Assembly (NCBI GenBank): GCA_016946835.1
Contig: JACVTC010000011.1
Span: 552,501 to 570,000 of the forward strand
Source: Neocallimastix lanati (nom. inval.)
Taxonomy: Eukaryota; Neocallimastigomycota; Neocallimastigomycetes; Neocallimastigales; Neocallimastigaceae
Length of the DNA: 17,500 nucleotides
Reading direction: 5' to 3'
How positions within the stretch are numbered: position 1 is the stretch's first letter; each line of letters begins with the position of its first letter. The position numbers and the translations under genes were made by a program. The notes beneath the pieces are model-generated. The model ran no database searches. It saw nothing but the letters and a program-made list of their open reading frames with translations, and was not told where the DNA came from. Shown piece after piece: positions 10,771 through 17,500 of the stretch.

Positions 10771-11150
10771 GTTGTCATATCGAAAGGTTTATTAATATTA
10801 TTTTCGATCGTTGAATAGTTGCTAGTATATGGCGTATTTCGATTTTCTTATATTTGTGATTTTAAAAATTTTTTTCTAAAATATTATTAATAAATTGTGT
10901 CTGATTAATTAAATATAAAAAATTATTTCTTTCATTGATAGTTCCTAAAATATAATCTATAGTATTGCCTTCTGATATTTTAAATGATTTCTTTTGTTTT
11001 TATTATAATACTTATTGATATATACTTATCAATTCCAGTGATTACTAAATCGTCCCACGTATATGCCCATTATACATATCAGTATATTCTTCTACCATTT
11101 TCTTAAAAATACAAGGTTCTGAAATTAATTGAATGAAGTCATTAATTTTT
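10770..11150 (-). pseudogene. Ty1/copia reverse transcriptase, C-terminal half, frameshifted
   Basis: On the minus strand the sequence reads NDFIQLISEPCIFKK, matching the copia RT segment before the catalytic box. Next comes G-I-Y-V, then D-D-L-V-I-T-G-I-D-K-Y-I in another frame: one extra base at 11055 splits the YVDD box (11049-11061). Further on, EGNTIDYILGTINERNN and QTQFINNILEK (about 10970-10865) fit the RT connection region. A final stretch ending PFDMTT (about 10835-10786) fits the linker to RNase H before a T tract. Stops occur between segments. RT would copy element RNA into cDNA in virus-like particles; this copy cannot. Family assignment is strong because several ordered motifs agree. 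Confidence 0.85.
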
Positions 11151-11181
11151 AAGAAAAAGTCAAAAAAAAAAAAAAAATAAA

Positions 11182-11343
11182 GGTAATTCCATGAGTGGCA
11201 AGATTGTTTAAAGTCCACCAAGAACTTTAATCTTGATGCCTATAACTTCTTCCAAAATTAATTAATGTTTATATCTCCTTTTTTCCAAAATTTATAAATA
11301 TACAATCGCTAGTGGAATGTCCATTTTCTTTGCAAATGTGACA
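11182..11343 (-). pseudogene. Ty1/copia Gag zinc knuckle and decayed aspartic protease
   Basis: At 11343-11302 the minus strand encodes CHICKENGHSTSDC, an exact C-X2-C-X4-H-X4-C nucleocapsid zinc knuckle, which in Gag binds element RNA. At 11220-11182 it reads WWTLNNLATHGIT. This aligns with the copia protease active-site pattern W-x-L-D-S-G-A-T-H-x-I-T, with the catalytic Asp replaced by Asn and the next Ser and Gly also changed. The two lie in the order and spacing expected for copia Gag-Pol. A stop lies just upstream of the knuckle. The knuckle call is firm; the protease call rests on context plus the A-T-H-x-I-T tail. Confidence 0.8.
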
Positions 11344-11382
11344 TTAATTAGACCTTTTAATCGAACAATTTGTTGAATTTTG

Positions 11383-11417
<35 letters not shown>

Positions 11418-11434
11418 AATTTCTGTATATATAC

Positions 11435-11445
11435 TTTTTAATAAG
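11435..11445 (+). repeat. Candidate left target-site duplication of the nested LINE
   Basis: TTTTTAATAAG occurs here and again at 14475-14485, just past the LINE A30 tail (three T bases intervene). An 11-bp direct repeat is a plausible LINE target-site duplication, but in such AT-rich DNA chance matches are likely, so this is tentative. Confidence 0.4.
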
Positions 11446-12108
11446 TTCAAGTTTAAATATAAAGATGTTTCATCACCACTAATTCCAAATTACAACTCAG
11501 TTTTTCTTAGAGCTAATCCTAAAACCCCCGGGTATGAGAGGACTTTTCATTGGTGTTCATTGTTCGTGTTCCTTCTTCCAAGAATCGTTTTTATACCCAT
11601 ATATCATTTCAGTAAAATATCACTTCTTTCTGGAATTAAAAATGTACTATTGGAAATATCTACTTTCTTCAAAGCAAAATGGGAAGGAAGCAAAACTAGT
11701 TGCTTTTGATGAACTTTCTCAATGGTTACGTTTTCACAATATAAAAAAAAAAAAAAAAAAAAAAAAATGTTCCCGGCTGTCCTAGTTGGTGATTTTACCA
11801 TGTCATTAAAGAAGAATCAAAACGTACATTTCAAATCATTTTCCTAATTGGTATATTGCTCCCTTATATGGTAATCAGTATACTTATGCTAAAGTTACTA
11901 GATTATCTTTCATTAATCATGTCATCTATAATGAGGCTTTTGGCAACTCATATTAATAAGACATCGGTTTGTACTTCATTATTATGGTATTTCTGATCAT
12001 AAACCTGTTTTACTTTCTTGCAACAAAGTTCTTTCCGATGGCTTTAAAAGGCCTGCTAAAGTTTCTAAATGGTCTACACATATTTGTAAAAAAAACAAAA
12101 AGTTCAGA
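11446..12108 (+). pseudogene. LINE APE-type endonuclease, 5'-truncated and frameshifted
   Basis: Fragments in several frames rebuild the domain. The NYNSVFLRANPKTPGY segment (about 11488-11535) continues one frame over as RGLFIG. FDELSQWLRFHN runs to an A25 tract at 11743-11767. VLVGDFT (11779-11799) is the GDFN-type catalytic motif with Asn changed to Thr. NWYIAPLYGNQYTYAKVTR lies in another frame. SDHKPV (11992-12009) is the C-terminal Ser-Asp-His active-site motif, followed by KRPAKVSKWSTH. The enzyme would nick target DNA for primed reverse transcription. Frame changes and TAA stops at about 11845 and 11956 show decay. Confidence 0.8.
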
Positions 12109-12723
12109 TATTCTATCACATAATTATTTTTCAATTTTAGCAAATGACCTCGATTCTCATTACAATTCGCTAACGACCGCCCATGAAATGGTAGAAAAAA
12201 TTTATCAATACAGCAAATAATATCGGGAAAGATATTAAGGCTTTCATTCCAACAAATTATAAAAAAGGCTCTGCCTTTTTCATTGTCCTTATTACATTAA
12301 AAAACTGTCTCATGAAAAACATATTTGCATTTCGAAATATTAAGCCTTACCTTAATAGTGAAAATGTTGATAATTACCTTGAATAATTTAATAAATATGA
12401 AAAACTTTGCATATTAATCATGAAAACAAAGAGTAAATATTTCGTTCTACTAGATATAAGGCTAATATAGTAAAAATCGGTAATTATTTTTTTGAATAAA
12501 GATTTCAAAAATGGATGGAGATGTTTAAAAAAAATGGCTAAACCATCTTATTCATCTACCTCATTTACTTGCATTAAATAATTAAATTTGGTCAAGTCAA
12601 GATATTAAAATATTATCTCTCCTACTAAACAATTAGATAGATGGGATGAATATTATAAAGAATCTAGCTTCTGACCCTTCAGGTCACAAGCCTTAATCGT
12701 AACTACTGGAATCATGCTCTACG
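12109..12723 (+). other. LINE ORF2 connector between endonuclease and RT, heavily decayed
   Basis: No motif is recognised. A frame at 11969-12220 ends with DLDSHYNSLTTAHEMVEKIY, which looks like the helical connector that follows the endonuclease in many LINEs, and then stops accumulate. Lower A/T than the flanking spacers and position between two ORF2 domains are the only support. Confidence 0.5.
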
Positions 12724-13209
12724 AAATATTAGTCTAATTAGATCCTCTGCTTGGAATATCAACGGTTTCAATTACTCAATTACGATTGAAGATATTAAAA
12801 AAAACTATTTCATATTTCATCAATGAAAAAAACAATAAAGCACCCGGCCCTGATGGTATCCCGATTGAATTCTACAAAACTCTATTTTGCAATGAAGAAT
12901 TACTGGAAACACATCCTGCCGCTGGAAAGTGTCTTAAATTGATATTTAATAAAATATGGAATGGGTCCTTTCCCCTAAAAAAATGGAATTAAGCTTCTAT
13001 TGTATCAATCCCTAATAAAAGGTGACCTAACAGATTGTAGTAACTATTGAGATATTTCTCTCATTAATGTTGGACTGAAAATCATTTCAAAAATTATAAC
13101 AAGATAGAATATCTACTTACGCACTCTCACACAATTTCATTAGACCTGAACAATTCGGTTTTCACAATCATGAAGAATGTATTAAGTTTATTAGTAAAGT
13201 TATTTATTA
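12724..13209 (+). pseudogene. LINE reverse transcriptase, fingers region only
   Basis: TIEDIKK slips frame in an A8 run at about 12797 and continues KTISYFINEKNNK, then APGPDGIPIEFYK (12840-12878), the RT motif in which PDG is near-invariant. GSFPLKKWN and ASIVSIPNK follow (RT motif 1 region, with an intervening TAA and a further slip), then ISLINVGLKIISKII and RPEQFGFHNHEE (13142-13177), the conserved GFR-like turn with Arg changed to His. The reading stops at about 13207. The catalytic palm (F/Y-A-D-D) that should follow is absent. The domain identity is secure; the copy is inactive. Confidence 0.88.
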
Positions 13210-13227
13210 ATATTTCTGTTCCTCCTA

Positions 13228-13560
13228 TTGCTGGTAATCTGCGCAGCCTTACAGATTAAATCTTTTACAAAGTGGAGTAAATCAAACTGTATTATAAAGG
13301 ATCTTATTAAATCTATTCCCAAAATGCCTTATTATTCCTGGACTAAAGAATCTAGAACTTTGTACAAAAAAAAATCAAAAAAAAATATATATATATGTGT
13401 AAAATACAATGATATTTTAGAACGTTACTGGAAATTAGTTTCCAAATTTCAAGGTATCAAAGATTAAAAATTACAATAGTAACAAGTTCTCAAACAATAA
13501 AGCTATAATTATGCTTAGCTTAAAATATCCCCCAATTCATCTTAGGGTTTTCGTGGAATT
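13228..13560 (+). other. LINE ORF2 segment downstream of the deleted RT palm
   Basis: A short open frame (13228-13467) includes SIPKMPYYSWTKESRTLY but matches no motif I can name. By position it should come from between the RT thumb and the C-terminal zinc finger. Treated as decayed element sequence rather than a gene. Confidence 0.5.
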
Positions 13561-13757
13561 ATACGTTTTACGCTGTGGTTTATAAATACAATACTACTAT
13601 ATTGCTAATTAGAATGGGTAGAGTTTCAGAAGATTATCCCAAGACTTGCCCCTGTTGTGGCGAAGGTAATTAATCTTTTGAACATTGGATTTTAAAATGT
13701 AATGCTCTTGCATTTTTTAAATGGAATTCTTTATATTTCATCGATGATCTCTATTGT
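13561..13757 (+). pseudogene. LINE ORF2 C-terminal CCHC zinc finger
   Basis: The frame NYTFYAVVYKYNTTILL, then IRMGRVSEDYPKT, then CPCCGEG, a TAA stop at 13671-13673, and SFEHWILKC carry the C-x2-C...H...C pattern (13647-13700) typical of the C-terminus of L1-like ORF2 proteins, thought to help bind template RNA. One in-frame TAA interrupts the finger itself. LYFIDDLYCF follows (13731-13760). Confidence 0.8.
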
Positions 13758-13883
13758 TTTGTTCGCTAGGAAGATTAGAGTGTTAAATCATTTTTTCTTC
13801 CTATGACTCTATTTCTGATTTTGAAGATTATATCAATCATTATATATATTTGTTCCTTTCTTGGTAGGATTTTTTAGCATTAA

Positions 13884-14271
13884 ATGTGCTACATTTTGAT
13901 AGTGGGGAACAGAGTCAATTCAATGAACTACTTTTCAAAGGTTCATCTGAGTCACCTGTTCCAAAAATTGTGGGCTTGGCGGAATTCTTTAACAAGGGCA
14001 ATACCTATCATAAGTAGTTCGTTTGAGCTATTATTTGATAGGTATTGTAAAATACCAAACTTAACCAAGAGTGTCGACGTCGTACTGATAAGGCATAATG
14101 ATAATGCAGGATCATCATCTATTTCTACGAAGGGGGGATCTCTTCTTAGTCGTTCAATAAATGATGAATCCGAGGAGAGTTTAGTGGACACCACACTATC
14201 TATTTTTAAAGATGTTACTTCTAGATTTTTATTACTTTTTTTTTTTTTATTTGTTAGGAAGGGTTAAATTC
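13884..14271 (+). pseudogene. Uncharacterised C-terminal remnant of the LINE
   Basis: A plus-strand frame (13884-14267, 127 codons) contains LFQKLWAWRNSLTRAI. The opposite strand is also open across 13952-14194. This is the least A/T-biased and longest intact stretch of the element. I cannot assign a domain. By position it is the end of ORF2, but a fragment of a different inserted sequence is possible. Confidence 0.4.
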
Positions 14272-14439
14272 CCGCATAGTACAATTTGCTGAAATACATA
14301 ATATTTTTTGAGCTTTTTTTTATTTTTTTATTTTTTAACTTTTATTTTTATTTTTAATTTCAAATGTTCTTTTCACCTACATGTATTTTTTTTTTATATT
14401 AAAATTAATAAATTTATGGAATGGTATTCTCTTCCCTGC

Positions 14440-14471
<32 letters not shown>
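14272..14471 (+). other. LINE 3' UTR and poly(A) tail
   Basis: T-rich non-coding sequence ends CTTCCCTGCCT followed by 30 A (14442-14471). It sits after the last ORF2-derived segment, as expected for an A-tailed LINE. The tail abuts a T8 run and then minus-strand copia sequence. Confidence 0.65.
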
Positions 14472-14474
<3 letters not shown>

Positions 14475-14475
<1 letters not shown>

Positions 14476-14485
14476 TTTTAATAAG
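14475..14485 (+). repeat. Candidate right target-site duplication of the nested LINE
   Basis: Second copy of TTTTTAATAAG, three bases beyond the A30 tail. See the partner at 11435-11445; support is moderate at best. Confidence 0.4.
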
Positions 14486-14569
14486 AATCTAGATCCATTA
14501 GTTTATCATTGTCCCTCAAATTTTTTTTTTTTTTTTATAATCTATAGTAATGTGAAGATAAATTTGAAA

Positions 14570-14694
14570 AAATAAATTTCATTGATGGCTTTCATTAAGA
14601 ATTCATCAAGAGTTTCTGTTCCATCAGGATGAATTTGATCTTTTTAAAATGTTAGGAAAAAGATAAATATAATACTCGGATTATTATTTTTTTT

Positions 14695-14736
<42 letters not shown>

Positions 14737-15144
14737 AATCTCCAAAGTTTTTCATTATTTCTTGTCATAATATTAAATAATTTTTTTTTTCATTCGATTA
14801 ATGGTACCCTTAACCGTCTGAGAGATTCTTGGTTCTTTAGAGAGTAAATTTTCTTCATCCAGAATTGAATATCATTAAGTCCTCTTCTTTCCATATAGAG
14901 ATTTTTAACTTTTCCATAATTTTAAAAAGGGAGTGTTTAGTCCCTTAATGAACTCAAGAGTTCTCTTTGAGACGTTTAGTATAGTATAAATAATTGTACA
15001 TGCAAAAACATCTTTTATTTCTGGCATCTTCAATTTCGACTCTTTAGGTCCTTGATTTCCTTGATAATTTTTATATCCTTATTTTGAATTTTATATCTGT
15101 TCTCAAGTTTTTTTCTTTTTAAATTTACTAATTTTGTCCTTCTT

Positions 15145-15188
<44 letters not shown>

Positions 15189-15292
15189 GAGTTTCTTGGC
15201 TTCGAGAATATCTCCAATAAGGAATTCCCATTCTTCAATGGTTATCCTTATTAAGGCGTTCTTCGGCTTGCAATTTAATTTCTTGTTAAGTG
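14570..15292 (-). pseudogene. Ty1/copia Gag (UBN2-like), broken by stops, frameshifts and T tracts
   Basis: Minus-strand pieces in order: QEIKLQAEERLNKDN and EEWEFLIGDILEAKKLQ (about 15290-15190); KDVFACTIIYTILNV and TLEFIKGLNTPFLKLWKS (about 15015-14911); NLYMERRG and LNDIQFWMKKIYSLKNQES (about 14905-14828); TVKGTINRMKK; and, after a 37-base T tract, IHPDGTETLDEFLMKAINEI (14633-14574). The series A-x2-I-I...L-W...L-Y-M...SLK-x-x-E-S is the copia Gag pattern. Gag would form the virus-like particle. The continuation into the zinc knuckle is found 3 kb away, across the LINE. Each piece is in a different frame from the next. Confidence 0.8.
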
Positions 15293-15601
15293 ATATGTCT
15301 ATAGAAAATAGAAAAATTTTTTATAGTATTGGGACTAATTAAATTCTAATAATTTTTATTTTTAATATTTAAAGTTTTGCAATGATTTTTGGTAATTATA
15401 AAGATTAAAATGTATGACAAAAATTTTTCTTATTTATACTAATTGTGGCTTTTAAATGAAAAAATGAAATTATTTAAACAGAGAATAAAAATAATGTATT
15501 TTAAATATAATAAGATTATAATTTAAAAATAATGAAATAATATAATTAATTATAATTTTAAACATATTTAATTAACTTAACTTCATATTCTAACAATCTA
15601 T

Positions 15602-15652
<51 letters not shown>

Positions 15653-16015
15653 TTAATTTAATGAATTAAAAATTTATTCATTTGATTATCTCTATATGTA
15701 GATTTAAATAATTTGAAATTTTTATATTATTATTTATTTTTAATGGTGGTATTATTAATTATCTAACATATTACACAATATATTATTGCCATAAGATGTA
15801 AATTAAAAAAAAAAATAAAAAATGTATATTTTAATTTATTTATTTTTTATATTTAAATAGATAATTTTAATAATAAACTTTTTTTTTTATTAATTAAATA
15901 AAAATGGAATAATCAAAAAATAATTTATTTTTTTAAACTTTTTGAAATAAGTATTTTTTTTTTCTTTGAAATTTTTAAAAAAAAAATTTTTTTTATTCAT
16001 CTTTATTTTTTTTTT

Positions 16016-16052
<37 letters not shown>

Positions 16053-16077
16053 AATAAAAAATATACTTTTTAAAAAA
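15293..16077. other. AT-rich spacer upstream of the SNAP gene
   Basis: No gene seen on either strand. It contains (TTTA)n at about 15598-15653, several A or T tracts and the presumed promoter of the SNAP-family gene. A 28-base A tract (16023-16050) lies just before the start codon, in the likely 5' UTR. Confidence 0.75.
15598..15653. repeat. (TTTA)n tetranucleotide repeat
   Basis: About 14 pure TTTA units; the longest perfect tetranucleotide array in the window. Confidence 0.92.
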
Positions 16078-16381
16078 ATGGATTTATCTGAAGCTTTCAG
16101 TAAGTTATAATAAATTCAAAATTTTCGATTATTATATATAAAATATATATACTAATATATTTATTTATTTATTTATTTATTTTATTTATAATTTCAATGT
16201 TTTATTTACTTATATAAATAATCCATAATATGTATTTACTTCCAATATTATTCATTATATTCAAAATTCACCATTTTAATATATATATATATTTATCAAA
16301 TGATTAATTTTAATTTAATAACATAAAGAAAAAATTAAAGAAGCTGAAAAATAGTAACTTCAATTATATTATTTATATTAT

Positions 16382-16421
<40 letters not shown>

Positions 16422-17219
16422 TTTATATTATTATTTATAGAGTATTGTCAAGTAATAAAACAATAATAGTAACATCAAACAAAGAAAAAAAAAATAATAG
16501 AATTTATCAAAAAAAAAAAAAAAAAGAAATAATATATTTAATATATTTATTCATTCTCGGGAATAATAGTTATATTTAAATAAAATAATGCAACAATTTT
16601 ATAAATTAATAAATAATAGTTTTTTTTTTTTTTTTTCGGAATTTACAAAATTGAAAAAAATTATAATTAATAAAAAGTTTAATTTGTACTTAATGAATTA
16701 TAAATAATACTTTTATCAATATTAATATAAATATATTAATAAAAACAATTATGAGTAATATAGTAATAATTCAAATATTTTTTAAAATAATATTATATTT
16801 CATTTAATTTTATTATTGAAAATAAATTAATATAATATCATAAATATTGATTGTATTAATAACTATAATAATATTTATTATATGAAAACTTAAAATTAAT
16901 GAACTCTATATATATCCAATTATTTTATTTTATTTTATTTTATTTTATTTATTTATTTATTACTATTTTTTTTTATAATAAATAGCGCTCATCCAAAATC
17001 TTCACTTTTCTTTAAGAAAAGTCCAGAATGGGCTGAAGCTGCTCATTCATATGAAACAGCTGGTAAAATAATATAAATATATAACTTTCTTAAAGATGGA
17101 AAAGAAAAAAAAATTTTTTTTTTTCTTCGTATTTAAATATAATAATTAAATATTAACTTTTTTTTTTTTTTTTCTTTTTATCTATCTATTTATCTATCTA
17201 TGCTTTATATTTGTTGTTT

Positions 17220-17258
<39 letters not shown>

Positions 17259-17500
17259 ATTTTTTTATAATATAATATATATTTATACTCAATAAACAAT
17301 AATTTATTATATTATCATTATTAATTGAAACATTTGAAACAATTGAAAATTTAAATTTTGAATATAAATAATATAAATAATATAAATTATTGAATTATTT
17401 GGAATTATTTATTTTCTATTTTTTTTTTTTTATATATATATAATAATATTGAATAATATATATATATATATCATTATTTAAAGCTAATATGTTTAGAGCT
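16078..17500 (+). CDS. SNAP-family SNARE-recycling adaptor, gamma-SNAP-like, 5' part; join 16078-16099, 16329-16353, 16986-17062, 17484-beyond window
   Basis: SNAP proteins bind SNARE bundles and recruit the NSF ATPase to take them apart after membrane fusion. Four exons were rebuilt by eye. Exon 1 encodes MDLSEAF. A 25-nt exon 2 adds KKIKEAEKY. Exon 3 encodes KSSLFFKKSPEWAEAA and then HSYETA. Exon 4 adds ANMFRA, where the window ends. Introns are 229, 632 and 421 nt with GTAAGT, GTAACT and GTAAAA donors and AAG, TAG and AAG acceptors; phases fit at all junctions. The AEKY helix, a short Lys/Trp segment and the A-A-x2-Y-x2-A-A-x2-F helix match the N-terminal TPR-like repeat of SNAPs. The short loop favours gamma-SNAP, though AANMF also occurs in alpha-SNAP. 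The ATG follows an A-rich leader (TTAAAAAAATG). Most of the protein lies beyond the window. Confidence 0.82.
16384..16419. repeat. 36-base T tract inside SNAP intron 2
   Basis: A pure T tract about 30 bases after the microexon donor. Its length is likely to vary between strains. Confidence 0.9.
16917..16964. repeat. (TTTTA)n/(TTTA)n repeat near the exon 3 splice acceptor
   Basis: Six TTTTA units followed by TTTA units form most of the pyrimidine-rich lead-in to the 3' splice site at 16985 of SNAP intron 2. Confidence 0.85.
17221..17255. repeat. 35-base A tract in SNAP intron 3
   Basis: A pure A tract, within the intron spanning 17063-17483. Confidence 0.9.

Larger units (their letters stand above)
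11446..14471 (+). mobile_element. 5'-truncated non-LTR retrotransposon (LINE, APE-type endonuclease) relic with poly(A) tail
   Basis: Plus-strand motifs occur in LINE ORF2 order: endonuclease (PKTPGY segment, GDFT at 11788-11799, SDHKPV at 11992-12009), RT fingers (APGPDGIPIEFYK from 12840; PEQFGF at 13145-13162), a C-terminal zinc finger (13647-13700), a 3' UTR and a 30-base A tail (14442-14471). ORF1 and the first part of the endonuclease are absent, as is usual for 5'-truncated target-primed insertions. The RT palm with its F/Y-A-D-D box is not found, so there is also an internal deletion after about 13209. Frameshifts and stops throughout make it dead. It lies inside the Gag part of the opposite-strand copia relic. 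Confidence 0.85.
10770..15292 (-). mobile_element. Ty1/copia LTR-retrotransposon relic, minus strand, split by a LINE insertion
   Basis: Reading the minus strand from 15292 downward gives Gag (copia UBN2-like) at 15292-14570, then a plus-strand LINE (about 11446-14471). The copia reading resumes with a CCHC zinc knuckle (11343-11302), a decayed protease motif (11220-11182), RT palm motifs (11150-11030), the RT connection (about 10993-10862) and the start of the RNase H linker (about 10835-10770). This domain order is the Ty1/copia order, except that integrase and the N-terminal half of RT are missing between 11182 and 11150. Many stops and frameshifts show it is not functional. No LTRs or primer-binding site could be recognised at either edge, so the true ends are unknown. 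Confidence 0.85.

Noticed and set aside
11604-11801. Minus-strand 65-codon frame
   Set aside because: It runs antisense to the LINE endonuclease and through its A25 tract; the copia reading does not continue here.
13731-13757. FIDD in the LINE considered as the RT catalytic box
   Set aside because: It lies after the C-terminal zinc finger, and the flanking residues do not fit the palm motif; the position is wrong for RT.
10400-15600. Search for copia LTRs and a primer-binding site
   Set aside because: No convincing pair of long direct repeats with TG...CA ends could be seen by eye at the two sides; an alignment of 10000-10800 against 15200-16000 would be needed.

Overview
This is a very AT-rich eukaryotic nuclear window. 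Non-coding DNA is almost pure A/T with many homopolymer tracts of 25-40 bases. Proteins carry long Asn and Ser tracts, and genes have spliceosomal GT...AG introns and very short 5' exons. The best guess is an anaerobic gut fungus (Neocallimastigomycota). A dictyostelid-like amoebozoan is the main alternative; the sequence alone does not settle it.

Layout. 1-2840: AT-rich non-coding DNA, with a probable leader-intron 3' splice site just before the first gene. 2862-8551 (+): a two-exon gene for a ~1764-residue Rho-family guanine nucleotide exchange factor (DH-PH). Its 395-nt intron cuts the DH domain and carries a 68/56-bp minisatellite. 8552-10400: gene-free, simple repeats. About 10420-15292: decayed, nested retrotransposons. 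An old minus-strand Ty1/copia element (Gag, CCHC knuckle, protease remnant, reverse transcriptase with a frameshifted YVDD box, start of the RNase H region) is split by a plus-strand, 5'-truncated LINE (endonuclease, RT fingers, C-terminal zinc finger, A30 tail). 15293-16077: AT-rich spacer. 16078-17500 (+): the 5' end of a SNAP-family gene (most like gamma-SNAP). I reconstructed four small exons, including a 25-nt microexon; the gene runs off the window.

Function. The two host genes act in Rho GTPase signalling and in SNARE recycling during vesicle fusion. Nothing links them except position and shared orientation. Both transposons are dead: stops, frameshifts and missing core domains are visible. 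Many frame breaks sit at expanded A or T tracts. I see no CRISPR array, no tRNA or rRNA gene, and no wholly unknown gene system. The points most worth a second look are the nested insertion, the microexon gene start, the intronic minisatellite and two imperfect hairpins near 10450-10711.
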